From contig NZ_VMHK01000004.1 in assembly GCF_007559275.1 (NCBI RefSeq), positions 1 to 64,000 of the forward strand: DNA of 64,000 nt, written 5' to 3'. Below, in pieces: positions 8,525 to 18,571 of the stretch. Made by a program: the position numbers and the translations under genes. The notes beneath the pieces are model-generated. The model saw only the letters and a program-made list of their open reading frames with translations. It was not told the origin of the DNA and did no database searches. Numbering within the stretch: position 1 is the first letter of the stretch; each line of letters begins with the position of its first letter. This DNA is from Bifidobacterium apousia (GTDB lineage Bacteria; Actinomycetota; Actinomycetes; Actinomycetales; Bifidobacteriaceae).

Positions 8525-8947
8525 CCTCAAGGTATTTTTCGAATGTGGACGAGAAATAGAAGGAGCATGAAGCTGTGCCCGCATAGTTGCACCCGCGCAA
8601 CCTATGCAATGTCTGAAGAGTTGTAACGTCCGAAAAATGGGCTCACGGTTTTGTTACCGAATTTTTTGGGAGCCGGTCGGCATAGCACATGGCATCGCAG
8701 CCCTGTCCATCCGACAGTTTCCAGCTATGACCAGCTACGGCATGTGGGTTGATCATGCTAGGGTGCCGCGCGTCTTCAAGAATGATACGCGGCACCATGA
8801 GATGCAAAACATCAATGAGCACAAGACCTTGGCGACAGAACGACTTGGTGAGCTGATTTGTTCGTCTGCTGAGGCGGTCTCACATTGACGGCCAGTCCGC
8901 CTTTCTGGACTTGTGTGTCATCTCTGATTGATGTGCGCTGTGGCGCC
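8525..8947. other. Intergenic region with no supported gene
   Basis: A 423-base stretch between the pnt promoter and the end of the next gene. A 94-codon forward frame (8604-8888) exists but has no ribosome site, no recognisable motif and unusual composition. A hairpin with 9-bp perfect arms (8762-8770 and 8788-8796, GGTGCCGCG and complement) has no T-run. Nothing else was recognised. Confidence 0.5.
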
Positions 8948-9856
8948 TTATTCCCTTCCCTCATGCTTGTCGTTTGCCGCGGAATCCTTGGGCTTGGACT
9001 GCAGGGGATTGTGATGGTAGATAAGGGCGAAGGCAGCCAGGGTCTCGATCATGCTGGCGATGATCCAGGTGATCACGATGGCGTTCTGGTGTTTGCCGAC
9101 TGTTCCCATTCGGGTGAAGATGAAGACATCCATGATGAAGGTCTGCAGCACCAGAAGGACCGTCGCCACGACTACCGTCCTGGTATGCCTGTCCGTCTCC
9201 GTTCCCTCTCCCTCCGGCTTGCCGGGAGACTTGAAGCTGGCATAGGAGAGGAGCCAGATACCGATTCCGAAGAGGACGGCGGCAAGAGGCAGGGAGAAGA
9301 AGATCGGCATGGTGCTCAGGCTGAGGCCCAGAGCTGCGACCAGGACTGCCGAGGCTAGGCCCAGATAGAAGGAGTCATGGTTCTTCGCCTTGGGTGGTTT
9401 GGGTACGCTGGCAACGTTCATCGGCTGAGACGGCTTATCGACAGGTTTACTAGGTTGGTTCGGCTTATGATCATGGGAAGGGTCATGGCCGCTGTCTGGA
9501 TGGCCGGCCTGCGAATGATCGGCGGTTGGTGCCTGTTCCTGCTTATGTTGTGCTTCAGGCCTGTCATGATCAGCGTCCTTGGTGGATGAATCTCTGCCTT
9601 CCTTCTCGCCTGTTTGTTCAGATGTAGGCTTCGGCTTGGGTGAATTTTCTACTTGGTTCTCTTTTCTGGCCTCGGCATCGTCCACTGGTTTTGGCATGTG
9701 GTTTTTGCTGTTCATTGTTGTCTGTTGGGAACTTCCCCGAGTGCTGTTGCTCTGTGAGGAGTTGCCCTCATGCCTCTTCTGCTGGTTGTCGGGCACCCGC
9801 GATTCCTCATGCTTGCCTTGGTTCTTATTCGCTCGTTCGTTTCGATTGTTGCTCAT
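8948..9856 (-). CDS. Hypothetical membrane protein with long polar N-terminus
   Basis: 302 residues. The first 150 or so are very hydrophilic and low in complexity (rich in Asn, Gln, Lys, Glu, His and Pro, with repeats such as KPVD and PSQP). Four hydrophobic segments follow between about residues 170 and 280, then a charged tail. The start at 9856 was preferred over an upstream GTG because CTTGGAGGGTCAG places GGAGG 6 bases before the ATG. It is not recognised. The layout (disordered cytoplasmic head, four-helix membrane part) resembles many actinobacterial 'DUF' membrane proteins. Single gene, with no partner visible. Confidence 0.7.
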   Translation of the reverse strand: MSNNRNERANKNQGKHEESRVPDNQQKRHEGNSSQSNSTRGSSQQTTMNSKNHMPKPVDDAEARKENQVENSPKPKPTSEQTGEKEGRDSSTKDADHDRPEAQHKQEQAPTADHSQAGHPDSGHDPSHDHKPNQPSKPVDKPSQPMNVASVPKPPKAKNHDSFYLGLASAVLVAALGLSLSTMPIFFSLPLAAVLFGIGIWLLSYASFKSPGKPEGEGTETDRHTRTVVVATVLLVLQTFIMDVFIFTRMGTVGKHQNAIVITWIIASMIETLAAFALIYHHNPLQSKPKDSAANDKHEGRE

Positions 9857-10137
9857 CTGACCCTCCAAGCTTGTTCTTCCCTGATGCTTGCGGCAGGTCA
9901 TTTGGCGGCCCACCTACTTTTAGGAAGCAACCTCCGTTGAGGCCAGTCTATGTGTGCTTTTCTCGTACAAGTGGCATTGACCGGCATCAAGCCAATATCG
10001 TTCCGCTATTGACCTTTATGTGATAAGCAATCGTGCACTGTATACCCGCAATGGAGCTTTTTCAGGCCGGTGGCTTCATAGGCGAAGCAATTCAATGTAA
10101 TAGCTCATAGGAAATTTGGAAGCATACGAACAAAACG

Positions 10138-10210
10138 GGTGGCTAACGCGGCTCGAACGCGCGACCTCCTGAACCACAATCAGGTGCTCTACCGACTGAG
10201 CTATAGCCAC
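10138..10210 (-). tRNA. tRNA-His (GTG)
   Basis: Complete cloverleaf on the reverse strand. Acceptor GTGGCTA pairs with TAGCCAC, the D-arm has AGCTCAGTCGGTAGAGC, and the anticodon stem CCTGA/TCAGG holds loop TTGTGGT with anticodon GTG at 10175-10177. The T-arm contains the GTTCGAGCC core. The base before position 1 (10211) is G, as needed for the tRNA-His G-1. The 3' CCA is not encoded. Confidence 0.96.
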
Positions 10211-10404
10211 CATGGTGAATCGACCCGCATGGCGGATCAATGCAACAGATGAAACTATACACGATGGCATGACATGGCACGCCGGTGAAGCCTGACCCAT
10301 GTGGCAAAGGTTGTGCTTCGCCTTTGGGCTTTCAGTTCACGACCATGGCCTCTATGTAAAGTCTCTGGCACAACTGGGCTCTGGTTGTCGACTTGAAGTC
10401 CGGA

Positions 10405-10743
10405 TCATTCAACGCTTGTCGCGCGCTCTTTGACATGCAGAATATGAGCCTTGCGCCAATTCATCAGACTTTTATAGCCTTCTCCTTCATGCAGAACATG
10501 CTGCCACGTGACCAAACCCGGTCGGGTTACCTTCACCGAGGCATATCTAAGGACGGCGGCTGGCTGGTCATCTGAGTTCACTAGAACCGTTCGTCGGTCG
10601 GAGTAGGGCAGTGATTCATGATCGTGGATGTACTCTGCATCAGGCAGGCCATAGCAGTTTCGCGCCCATTCAGAATTGCGTTTACCAGCCGATTGCGTTC
10701 TGGACCCGGGAGGCGAATCCATCTTTGGGAAGGTTCCCAACAT
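10405..10743 (-). pseudogene. ASCH-domain protein, N-terminally truncated
   Basis: 112-codon frame whose second half matches the end of YhfF-type ASCH proteins: a VLVNSDDQPAAVLRYASVKV strand region, then HEGEGYKSLMNWRKAH, the equivalent of the family's EGEGDRSLEYWR motif. ASCH domains are about 140 residues with an N-terminal helix and a GxKxxT motif. Here about 40-50 N-terminal residues are missing, and the remaining GKR stretch is degenerate. The ATG at 10743 has a poor ribosome site and lies only 26 bases from the next gene's end. A decayed gene is the best reading; a short functional protein cannot be excluded. Confidence 0.5.
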
Positions 10744-10769
10744 TTCCGGCTTTGACCGTCGGTATTTGT

Positions 10770-11339
10770 CTACTTGCCAAAGTCGATGCGAGTGTCTTGC
10801 CTATTGGGCTCTTCGTCGTCCAGCACTTTTCTTATTGGGTGGTAGGCCTTGATTAGATCAGCCAGATTCATGGCGGCATTGGCAGGGCTGGTGGATGGCA
10901 GATTGATCATGGTCGGTCGATACCCCTTTTTCTCCAGATTCGGCAGGCAGTAGCGACGGTAAAGCTGTCCGGCCTTTCGTCCTGTAGTGAATACGGTGCC
11001 GATGGGCGCACGGTCCAGCAGGCCGGCGATGTCGGTAGGCACGACATTGGTGATTGAAGCGTCAGAGGCACCATGGATGTCGCATTCCTGAATGACATCC
11101 CAGAGGGCAATGCGGTGATTGAGCGCAAACTTGGCGCGGACAGCCGGATCGGGCTCTGGAACAGGCTGGTCGAAGAGCGCGGCCAGCACGGGCCAGAAGC
11201 GGTTGCGCGGAAACATGTAGTAGAAGCCAGCCTCACGCGAGCTCGGGCTGGGAATGGATCCCAGGATCAGCGCACGAGACCGGTCATTCCAGACAGGCCC
11301 GAACTCATGAGTGACGTGTGAGGACGAACCTGCAGTCAT
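10770..11339 (-). CDS. Hypoxanthine-DNA glycosylase (UDG family 6)
   Basis: 189-residue member of the uracil-DNA glycosylase superfamily. Motif I is LILGSIPSPSSREAGFYYM, followed by FPRNRFWPVL, both characteristic of the hypoxanthine-DNA glycosylase branch. Motif II-like LPSTSPANA is near residue 150. It should remove hypoxanthine from deaminated adenine in DNA. It starts within the stop of the YwiC-like gene (4-base ATGA overlap), so the two are translated together. A MUG-type mismatch glycosylase is the alternative. A classical family 1 enzyme (ung) is encoded separately at 50005-50793. Confidence 0.82.
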   Translation of the reverse strand: MTAGSSSHVTHEFGPVWNDRSRALILGSIPSPSSREAGFYYMFPRNRFWPVLAALFDQPVPEPDPAVRAKFALNHRIALWDVIQECDIHGASDASITNVVPTDIAGLLDRAPIGTVFTTGRKAGQLYRRYCLPNLEKKGYRPTMINLPSTSPANAAMNLADLIKAYHPIRKVLDDEEPNRQDTRIDFGK

Positions 11340-12334
11340 GCGCCGAGCAGGCTTGTCAGAGCCGCAGTCATCACGTCAGCCTGAGCGATCACCAGGATGA
11401 AGACCAGCAGGCTGGTGGCGCATTCGACCAGTCCCACATACAGAATGGGGATGCGGCGCCGACGGGAGATTGCGGGCAGCAGGGCCGCGCGCACCAACAG
11501 AACTAGGGCGGTCAATAAAGGCCACCATCCTGCGGTGCGTATCATGGCGACCCCGATCAGGCAGAGGGCCAGGTTCCAAGCCAGCGAAAGCAGGTAGCAC
11601 CAGGTCTTGCCGCGCTCGCGGATCATGGTCTTGACGAAGATGACCGAACCGAATTGGGTCACGGCGAAGACCGCTGCACTGACCACTCCAACCGATGGCA
11701 GGGCGGCACTTGGCAGGAATCCGCTGGCGAAACAGTCCACAGCAGGATTTGGTTGGCATCCGAAGTAGCCAGAGTTGGCTCCTTCCAGTCCTGATCCAGG
11801 CTTTTGGAATCGTGACCCTAGGGAGACGGCGATCAGACAAAGCGTGCAGGCCGCAGTCACGGCCACCGTATCGTTCCACCAGGAGCGTTCCGTTCGCATC
11901 CAGGCGGCGGCAAAGTTCAGCACACCCAGCACCAGGTAGAGCGGGGCCCATCGCAGGAGCCCAGGGGTACCGACCAATAGGATTAGCCCGGTAACGGCCG
12001 TGAGCAGGGCGTATCCCAAAGCCGGTGGTGCGAATCTGGCAGCTCGGTGCGAAACCATCCACCGTGAACCGGTGAATTCAAAGCAGTAGCAGAAGGCCCA
12101 GGCGACCATGAGCAGCAGGCTCCTCCAGGTCGGGCCTCCGACCAGCAGCCCAGCCAAGCCCGGCATCAAGGCCATGGCCCAGCCGCCTATCTGGTCGGGT
12201 ATCCATAGGCGCCGCCACTGCCGTCCCTTGGATCCTGGTCCGGTCGGTTTTGCCGAATTGCGGGCTTGAGGGCTTGGTCTGCTGCCGTTTGATCCGGCTG
12301 CCTTGCCCTTGTCTGCGTCTGTAAGCATACTCAT
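11336..12334 (-). CDS. YwiC-like integral membrane protein
   Basis: About 332 residues with nine or ten hydrophobic segments. After a 45-residue basic, Ser/Pro-rich N-terminus comes the family hallmark WIPDQIGGWAMALMPGLAGL (about residues 43-62), equivalent to the 'PxQHGAWA' motif of YwiC. Function of the family is unknown. The frame is open to an ATG at 12418, which has an AAGGA 14 bases upstream, so the start is uncertain; 12334 is chosen because the extra residues are not family-like. Divergent from the DUF488 gene. Confidence 0.75.
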   Translation of the reverse strand: MSMLTDADKGKAAGSNGSRPSPQARNSAKPTGPGSKGRQWRRLWIPDQIGGWAMALMPGLAGLLVGGPTWRSLLLMVAWAFCYCFEFTGSRWMVSHRAARFAPPALGYALLTAVTGLILLVGTPGLLRWAPLYLVLGVLNFAAAWMRTERSWWNDTVAVTAACTLCLIAVSLGSRFQKPGSGLEGANSGYFGCQPNPAVDCFASGFLPSAALPSVGVVSAAVFAVTQFGSVIFVKTMIRERGKTWCYLLSLAWNLALCLIGVAMIRTAGWWPLLTALVLLVRAALLPAISRRRRIPILYVGLVECATSLLVFILVIAQADVMTAALTSLLGA

Positions 12335-12443
12335 CAGCCTACGCCCTGGTATGGCAGTCGCTGCCTCTTCCGTAATGCCGATTCCGTCAATATCATGGTT
12401 CAAGGAGACATGAATCACACGGGTCCTTGGTTTCAGGAGGCAG

Positions 12444-12815
12444 ATGATGGGTCAGGTGGATATCAAGCGCGTATACGAGCAGGCCGCTGACGAGGACGGG
12501 ATCCGCATTCTGGTCGACAGGCTCTGGCCGCGCGGCGTCAGCAAGGAGCGGGCAGCCCTGTCCGGCTGGATCAAGGATGTCGCACCCAGTTCGGATCTGC
12601 GGCGTTGGTGGCATCATGGTCCGGACCGTTTCGAGGAATTCGCCCGCCGCTACCGCACTGAGTTGGATGACAATCCCGCCTTGGAGGATCTGCTGAGCAT
12701 TGTGCGCGAACACGATCGGACGACACTGGTCTATGCGGCCAAGGATCCGGCCGTCAACCATGCCCTGATCCTGCGCGACTACATTCGCCATGCTCTTGAG
12801 AAGGACAATAAGTAG
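12444..12815 (+). CDS. DUF488 family protein (YeaO-like)
   Basis: 123 residues. Carries the family signatures RILVDRLWPRGVSKE, RWWHHGPDRFEEFARRYRTEL and TLVYAAKDPAVNHALIL. Function unknown; members are small soluble proteins sometimes linked to metal or thiol stress. A GGAGG ribosome site (CAGGAGGCAG) stands directly before two consecutive ATG codons, so translation may begin at 12444 or 12447. Single gene, divergent from the YwiC-like gene. Confidence 0.88.
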   Translation: MMGQVDIKRVYEQAADEDGIRILVDRLWPRGVSKERAALSGWIKDVAPSSDLRRWWHHGPDRFEEFARRYRTELDDNPALEDLLSIVREHDRTTLVYAAKDPAVNHALILRDYIRHALEKDNK

Positions 12816-13355
12816 ACGGCCGGCCACCCACGAATCCCAGGGCATCCCCGCACGCTGATGCTTACGTGACCGAACGCAGGCATTGATGTTTCTGGCATCT
12901 CTATTTGCTGATACAGATATGCTATGTCTTTTCCGACACCTGTATATTAGGAAGCTGTTATAGGCGGGCGCCCGTTCCTTTATTGGAATCTGTGAGCGGT
13001 GCATGCAAAAGCCAGCCAAAGGTCTCTTGCAAGGGGCTTCGTATCGACGGTTCCGGCGCGGCATCACAGTGAGCAAAGCTCAGAGCATACTTCCGAGTGC
13101 TAGACGTGGCCGTGTCTGCCCCGGTGATATACTTTTCCTCGTGTGTGCCGACAGCATGCCTTATGTTACAGGTGAGCTTGTCGGGATATCCCCGAATCCG
13201 AAGAATGCAGGCAGCAATGCCCGGCAGGAGGATCAGGGGCCATCGGGCCGGTGGACAGTGGCTGATCTCTCCTCCTGGGAGCGACTGCGGCTGCGGTGCG
13301 GCGGTCTCGCAGTGCAAACGAAGACAAGTTCATCGAAGGAATCGGAGAGAGTCAG
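12816..13355 (+). other. Long leader/intergenic region before the str operon
   Basis: 540 bases without a convincing gene. It holds a good extended -10 element (13125-13133) and the untranslated leader of rpsL. Frames crossing it are shadows with no ribosome sites. A leader of about 215 bases between the promoter and rpsL leaves room for regulation, but no defined riboswitch or protein-binding fold was recognised. Confidence 0.5.
13125..13133 (+). promoter_or_regulatory. Candidate extended -10 promoter of rpsL-rpsG-fusA
   Basis: TGATATACT is an extended -10 (TGn plus TATACT). No good -35 is present at 17 bases, which is common for extended -10 promoters. Placed about 222 bases before the rpsL start. 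Confidence 0.4.
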
Positions 13356-13727
13356 TTGCCAACAATTGAACAGCTCGTCCGCAAAGGGCGCAAAGCCAAG
13401 CCTCGCAAGTCGAAGACTTTGGCACTCAAGGGCAGCCCGCTGCGTCGCGGCGTGTGCACCCGTGTCTACACCACCACCCCCAAGAAGCCGAATTCGGCTC
13501 TGCGGAAGGTCGCCCGTGTCCGTCTGAGCTCCGGCATCGAGGTATCCGCCTACATCCCCGGCGAGGGCCACAACCTGCAGGAGCACTCCATCGTGCTGGT
13601 GCGCGGCGGACGTGTCAAGGATCTGCCCGGCGTGCGCTACCACATCGTGCGCGGTGCGCTGGATACCCAGGGAGTCAAGGATCGCAAGCAGGGCCGTTCC
13701 CTGTACGGAGCAAAGAAGGCCAAGTAA
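13356..13727 (+). CDS. rpsL: 30S ribosomal protein S12
   Basis: 123 residues. Decoding-centre protein of the small subunit, with the conserved [19 protein letters not shown] segment (both streptomycin-related lysine loops are present) and the end YGAKKAK. Homologues begin [12 protein letters not shown], which here is encoded by TTG CCA ACA; GGAGAG lies 6 bases upstream. The TTG at 13356 is therefore the start, and the in-frame upstream extension is not part of the protein. First gene of the str operon with rpsG three bases downstream. Confidence 0.97.
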   Translation: MPTIEQLVRKGRKAKPRKSKTLALKGSPLRRGVCTRVYTTTPKKPNSALRKVARVRLSSGIEVSAYIPGEGHNLQEHSIVLVRGGRVKDLPGVRYHIVRGALDTQGVKDRKQGRSLYGAKKAK

Positions 13728-13730
13728 CAC

Positions 13731-14201
13731 ATGTCACGCAAAGGACCAGCCAAAAAGCACCAGCTCCTGCCCGATCCCATCTACGGTTCCACCGTGGTGG
13801 CCCAGCTGATCAACAAGATCCTGCTGGACGGCAAGAAGTCCATCGCCGAGAACATCGTCTACACTGCTCTGGAGCAGGTCAAGGAGAAGACCGACCAGGA
13901 GCCTGTGGCCGTGCTCAAGCGCGCCCTGGACAATATTCGTCCCAGCCTGGAGGTCCGCAGCCGTCGTGTCGGCGGCGCCACCTACCAGGTCCCCGTCGAG
14001 GTCAAGCCGAACCGCGCCAATACGCTCTCGTTGCGGTGGCTGACCGATTACAGCCGTGCCCGTCGCGAGAAGACCATGTCGGAGCGGCTGGCCAACGAGA
14101 TCCTTGATGCCTCCAACGGCCTGGGTGCTGCGGTCAAGCGCCGCGAGGACACCCACAAGATGGCCGAGGCCAACAAGGCGTTCGCCCACTATCGCTGGTA
14201 A
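13731..14201 (+). CDS. rpsG: 30S ribosomal protein S7
   Basis: 156 residues, the standard length. Begins [10 protein letters not shown] and contains the [22 protein letters not shown] core (residues about 75-96) that nucleates assembly of the 30S head through 16S rRNA. It lies between rpsL and fusA with 3- and 26-base gaps. Single operon transcript expected. Confidence 0.98.
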   Translation: MSRKGPAKKHQLLPDPIYGSTVVAQLINKILLDGKKSIAENIVYTALEQVKEKTDQEPVAVLKRALDNIRPSLEVRSRRVGGATYQVPVEVKPNRANTLSLRWLTDYSRARREKTMSERLANEILDASNGLGAAVKRREDTHKMAEANKAFAHYRW

Positions 14202-14227
14202 TCCCAAGAGAGCGAGAACAAGGAATT

Positions 14228-16354
14228 ATGGCACAAGACGTGCTCACGGACCTGACCAAGGTCCGCAACATCGGCATCATGGCCCACATCGATGCCGGCA
14301 AGACAACGACGACCGAGCGTATCCTCTACTACACCGGCGTCAACTACAAGATCGGCGAGACCCACGATGGCGCCTCCACCATGGACTGGATGGATCAGGA
14401 GAAGGAACGTGGCATCACGATCACCTCCGCCGCCATCACGGCCTTCTGGAACCGCCAGTCCCACGATCCTGAGGACCGCTACCAGATCAACATCATCGAC
14501 ACCCCCGGCCACGTGGACTTCACCGCCGAGGTGGAGCGCTCCCTGCGCGTGCTCGATGGCGCTGTGGCGGTGTTCGACGGCAAGGAGGGCGTGGAGCCCC
14601 AGTCCGAGACCGTCTGGCGTCAGGCCGACAAGTATGGCGTGCCCCGCATCTGCTTCATCAACAAGATGGACAAGCTGGGCGCCGACTTCTACTACTCGGT
14701 GGACACCATCAAGGACAAGCTGGGCGTCAAGCCGCTGGTCATGCAGCTGCCCATCGGCGCTGAAAGCGACTTCCACGGCGTGGTCGACCTGGTGCGCATG
14801 GTGGCCTACTACTGGAAGGACGAGGCCGACCTGGGCGCCAAGTACGAGACCATCGACATCCCCGATGATCTCAAGGACAAGGCCGAGCAGTACCACACCG
14901 AGCTGCTCGAGGCCGTGGCCGAGTCGGACGAGGATCTGCTCGAGAAGTACCTGGGCGGCGAGGAGATCTCCCAGCAGGAGATCCGCACCGCTGTGCGCAA
15001 GATGACCATCGAGCAGTCGGCCTTCCCGGTCTTCTGCGGGTCCGCCTTCAAGGACAAGGGCGTGCAGCCCATGCTGGACGCGGTCGTGGACTACCTGCCC
15101 AGCCCCGAGGACGTGCCGGCCATCAAGGGCTACAAGATCGGCGACGAGTCCGTCGAGATCGATCGCAAGCCCACCGTGGACGAGCCTTTCTCGGCTCTGG
15201 CCTTCAAGGTGGCCACCCACCCCTTCTACGGCAAGCTGATCTACGTGCGTGTCTACTCCGGCAAGGTGGCCCAGGGCGAAACGGTTCTGGACTCCACCAA
15301 GGACAAGAAGGAGCGCGTCGGCAAGCTCTTCCAGATGCACTCCAACAAGGAGAATCCGGTCGACGAGGCCATCGCCGGCAACATCTACGCCTTCGTCGGG
15401 CTCAAGAACGTCACCACTGGTGACACCCTGTGCGACGAGAAGGCGCCGCTGGTGCTGGAATCCATGACCTTCCCCGATCCTGTGATCGAGGTGGCCGTGG
15501 AGCCCAAGACCAAGGCCGACCAGGAGAAGATGGGCATCGCCCTGCAGAAGCTCTCCGAGGAGGATCCCACCTTCCAGGTCAAGACCGACGAGGAGTCCGG
15601 CCAGACCCTGATCTCCGGCATGGGCGAGCTCCAGCTGGACATCCTGGTGGACCGCATGCGCCGCGAGTTCCACGTGGAATGCAACGTGGGCAAGCCTCAG
15701 GTGGCTTACCGCGAGACCATCCGCAAGCCCGTCATGAACCAGGAGTACACCCACAAGAAGCAGACCGGCGGTTCCGGCCAGTTCGCCAAGGTGCTCATGA
15801 ACTTCGAGCCTCTGGACACTTCCGAGGGCGAATCCTACATCTTCGAGAACAAGGTCACCGGCGGCCACATCACCAAGGAGTTCATCCCCTCGGTCGATGC
15901 AGGTGTGCAGGAGGCCATGGAGTCCGGCGTGCTGGCGGGCTTCCCGGTCGTGGGCGTCAAGGCGACCCTGACCGATGGCCAGATCCACGAGGTCGACTCT
16001 TCGGAGATGGCCTTCAAGATCGCCGGCTCCATGTGCTTCAAGGAGGCCGCTCCCAAGGCCAAGCCCGTTATCCTCGAGCCCATCATGGCTGTCGAGGTCC
16101 GTACTCCCGAGGAGTACATGGGCGACGTCATGGGCGACATCAACTCCCGCCGTGGCTCCATCCAGTCCATGACCGACGCCACCGGCGTCAAGGTCATCGA
16201 CGCCAAGGTGCCCCTGTCGGAGATGTTCGGCTACATCGGCGACCTCCGGTCCAAGACCCAGGGGCGCGCCATGTTCACCATGCAGATGGACTCCTACGCT
16301 GAGGTTCCCAAGGCTGTCAGCGACGAGATCATCAAGGCCCAGCGGGGCGAGTAA
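14228..16354 (+). CDS. fusA: Elongation factor G
   Basis: 708 residues. Translocation GTPase. The P-loop AHIDAGKTT is near residue 20, the switch [10 protein letters not shown] near 90, and the NKMD guanine motif near 145. Domains II to V follow in normal order, ending with the [19 protein letters not shown] segment. Only one fusA is in the window. The ATG follows a weak AAGGAATT. Part of the str operon; codon use is strongly biased to C-ending codons, as expected for a highly expressed gene. Confidence 0.98.
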   Translation: MAQDVLTDLTKVRNIGIMAHIDAGKTTTTERILYYTGVNYKIGETHDGASTMDWMDQEKERGITITSAAITAFWNRQSHDPEDRYQINIIDTPGHVDFTAEVERSLRVLDGAVAVFDGKEGVEPQSETVWRQADKYGVPRICFINKMDKLGADFYYSVDTIKDKLGVKPLVMQLPIGAESDFHGVVDLVRMVAYYWKDEADLGAKYETIDIPDDLKDKAEQYHTELLEAVAESDEDLLEKYLGGEEISQQEIRTAVRKMTIEQSAFPVFCGSAFKDKGVQPMLDAVVDYLPSPEDVPAIKGYKIGDESVEIDRKPTVDEPFSALAFKVATHPFYGKLIYVRVYSGKVAQGETVLDSTKDKKERVGKLFQMHSNKENPVDEAIAGNIYAFVGLKNVTTGDTLCDEKAPLVLESMTFPDPVIEVAVEPKTKADQEKMGIALQKLSEEDPTFQVKTDEESGQTLISGMGELQLDILVDRMRREFHVECNVGKPQVAYRETIRKPVMNQEYTHKKQTGGSGQFAKVLMNFEPLDTSEGESYIFENKVTGGHITKEFIPSVDAGVQEAMESGVLAGFPVVGVKATLTDGQIHEVDSSEMAFKIAGSMCFKEAAPKAKPVILEPIMAVEVRTPEEYMGDVMGDINSRRGSIQSMTDATGVKVIDAKVPLSEMFGYIGDLRSKTQGRAMFTMQMDSYAEVPKAVSDEIIKAQRGE

Positions 16355-16549
16355 TACCGGTCCGGTCCGCCGCCATGGCGGGCCGCCGCCAAAAGGCTCT
16401 TCTGTCACAAGTCGGCGTTACACTCTTGTAGCGCTGACTGGGCGGAGGGCAAAAGTGGCAAAGAACCCGATAACCCAGTAATATGTAGCGAGTGCTCTGT
16501 GCGTGGTTCGTGCAGGCAACCTACGAGACGTCCAGGAGGACAAAATACA

Positions 16550-17749
16550 ATGGCAAAGGAAAAGTACGAGCGGAACAAGCCGCACGTTAACATTGGCACC
16601 ATCGGCCACGTCGATCACGGCAAGACCACCCTGACCGCGGCCATCTCCAAGGTGCTGCATGAGGAGTACCCGGACGTCAACCCCGAGTACGATTTCGCTC
16701 AGATCGACGCTGCTCCTGAGGAGAAGGAGCGCGGCATCACCATCAACATCGCGCACATCGAGTACCAGACCGCCAAGCGCCATTACGCCCACGTGGACTG
16801 CCCCGGACACGCCGACTTCGTCAAGAACATGATCACCGGCGCTGCTCAGATGGATGGCGCCATCCTGGTGGTCGCCGCCACTGACGGCCCCATGGCCCAG
16901 ACTCGCGAGCACGTGCTGCTGGCCCGCCAGGTCGGCGTGCCGAAGATCCTGGTCGCCCTGAACAAGTGCGATATGGTCGACGACGAAGAGCTGATCGAGC
17001 TGGTCGAGGAGGAAGTCCGCGATCTGCTGGATGAGAACGGCTTCGACCGCGACTGCCCCGTCATCCGCACCTCCGCCTACGGCGCCCTGCACGACGATGC
17101 CCCTGACCACGACAAGTGGGTTCAGACCATCAAGGACCTCATGGATGCCGTCGACGACTACATCCCCACTCCGGTCCACGACCTGGACAAGCCCTTCCTG
17201 ATGCCCATCGAGGATGTCTTCACCATCTCCGGCCGTGGCACCGTGGTGACCGGTCGTGTCGAGCGCGGCAAGCTGCCCGTGAACACGAACGTGGAGATCG
17301 TCGGTCTGCGGGACACCCAGTCCACCACCGTCACCTCCATCGAGACCTTCCACAAGCAGATGGACGAGGCCGAGGCTGGCGACAACACCGGTCTGCTGCT
17401 GCGCGGCATCGGCCGTGAGGACGTTGAGCGCGGCCAGGTCGTGGCTGCTCCCGGCACCGTGACCCCTCACCACAAGTTCGAGGGCGAGGTCTACGTGCTG
17501 ACCAAGGACGAGGGTGGACGCCACTCGCCGTTCTTCTCCAACTACCGTCCGCAGTTCTACTTCCGGACTACCGACGTCACCGGCGTCATCACCCTGCCCG
17601 AGGGCGTGGAGATGGTTCAGCCCGGCGATCACGCCACCTTCTCCGTCGAGCTGATTCAGCCCGTCGCCATGGAGGAGGGCCTGACCTTCGCTGTTCGTGA
17701 AGGCGGCCACACGGTCGGCTCAGGTCGAGTCACCAAGGTCATCGAGTAG
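16550..17749 (+). CDS. tuf: Elongation factor Tu
   Basis: 399 residues. Delivers aminoacyl-tRNA to the ribosome. [10 protein letters not shown] is at about 19-28, DCPGHADF at about 83-90, NKCD at about 138-141. Start at 16550 follows CCAGGAGGACAAAATACA and gives [12 protein letters not shown], as in homologues; the frame is open further upstream but lacks homology. It is 195 bases after fusA, so it may have a separate promoter besides operon read-through. Terminator-like hairpin follows. Confidence 0.98.
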   Translation: MAKEKYERNKPHVNIGTIGHVDHGKTTLTAAISKVLHEEYPDVNPEYDFAQIDAAPEEKERGITINIAHIEYQTAKRHYAHVDCPGHADFVKNMITGAAQMDGAILVVAATDGPMAQTREHVLLARQVGVPKILVALNKCDMVDDEELIELVEEEVRDLLDENGFDRDCPVIRTSAYGALHDDAPDHDKWVQTIKDLMDAVDDYIPTPVHDLDKPFLMPIEDVFTISGRGTVVTGRVERGKLPVNTNVEIVGLRDTQSTTVTSIETFHKQMDEAEAGDNTGLLLRGIGREDVERGQVVAAPGTVTPHHKFEGEVYVLTKDEGGRHSPFFSNYRPQFYFRTTDVTGVITLPEGVEMVQPGDHATFSVELIQPVAMEEGLTFAVREGGHTVGSGRVTKVIE

Positions 17750-17782
17750 GATTGCCTGTCGCTTATCGGCACAATTCAATGA

Positions 17783-17818
17783 CGGGGCCCGGAATCCTTC
17801 CTGTGATTCCGGGCCCCG
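17783..17818 (+). terminator. Terminator-like hairpin after tuf
   Basis: Perfect 14-bp arms 17783-17796 and 17805-17818 (CGGGGCCCGGAATC and complement) with an 8-base loop, 33 bases past the tuf stop. No T-run follows, as is common in high-GC Gram-positives. Confidence 0.7.
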
Positions 17819-17850
17819 CCCATATCCGGCCAGATTCGCCACTGAGCCGA

Positions 17851-17878
17851 TTGCGGTGTTCATGCGCCGTGGCATAAT
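17851..17878 (+). promoter_or_regulatory. Predicted promoter of efp-nusB
   Basis: TTGCGG (17851-17856) and CATAAT (17873-17878) with a 16-base spacer, about 108 bases before the efp start and just after the tuf terminator. Confidence 0.45.
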
Positions 17879-17985
17879 AGGCGAGGATTTATCGCGAGCG
17901 GGCCGGATCCTGTGTGGCCCGGTGCTTTCGGCAGATGGCCAAGAGCCCTCCGAAGGAACGTTCATCAGAATGAGGTGGTATCAAG

Positions 17986-18549
17986 GTGGCACAGACTTCC
18001 AACGACATCAAGAACGGATCGGTCATCAACCTGGACGGCAAGCTGTGGACCGTCATCAAGTTCCAGCACGTGAAGCCGGGCAAGGGGCCGGCCTTCGTGC
18101 GCACGACCATCAAGGACGTCCTCTCGGGCAAGATAGTGGATCGCACCTTCAACGCAGGCATGAAGATGGACTTCGAGACCGTCGACAACCGGACCATGCA
18201 GTACTCCTACCGGGACGGCGACTCCTTCGTCTTCATGGACATGAGCACCTACGAGCAGGTCAACATCTCCGAGGCCCTGGTCGGCGATCAGGAGCGCTTC
18301 CTGCTCGAGGGCACCGACTGCATCATCAGCTTCCATGACGGCAACCCCCTGTCTGTGGAGCTGCCCGCATCCGTGGTGCTGACCGTGACCGAAACCGAGC
18401 CCGGCGTCCAGGGCAACCGCTCCAACGCCGGCACCAAGCCCGCCACCGTGGAGACCGGGGCCGAGATCCAGGTGCCCCTCTTCGTAGGCGAGGGCGAGAA
18501 GGTCAAGGTGGACACCCGCGACGGCTCCTACCTGGGCCGCGAGAACTGA
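17986..18549 (+). CDS. efp: Elongation factor P
   Basis: 187 residues. Relieves ribosome stalling at polyproline. KOW-like domain I, then two OB-folds. The loop at the tRNA-facing tip is P31-G32-K33-G34-P35, the palindromic form of the actinobacterial EF-P subfamily that works without lysine modification. The GTG start at 17986 follows GAGGTGG. It leads an operon with nusB 22 bases downstream. Confidence 0.97.
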   Translation: MAQTSNDIKNGSVINLDGKLWTVIKFQHVKPGKGPAFVRTTIKDVLSGKIVDRTFNAGMKMDFETVDNRTMQYSYRDGDSFVFMDMSTYEQVNISEALVGDQERFLLEGTDCIISFHDGNPLSVELPASVVLTVTETEPGVQGNRSNAGTKPATVETGAEIQVPLFVGEGEKVKVDTRDGSYLGREN

Positions 18550-18571
18550 GCAAGGCGGAAACCACACATCC

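Noticed and set aside
8604..8888. 94-codon forward frame in the pnt upstream region
   Set aside because: No ribosome site, no similarity recognised and odd composition; kept only as part of the intergenic note.
10930..11330. CRISPR array or direct repeats
   Set aside because: No regularly spaced repeats were found here or elsewhere in the window.
14189..16408. 739-codon reverse frame opposite fusA
   Set aside because: It mirrors fusA, whose motifs are complete. Long antisense frames are expected in GC-rich, strongly biased genes; no ribosome site and a low-complexity Leu/Val/Gly/His composition.
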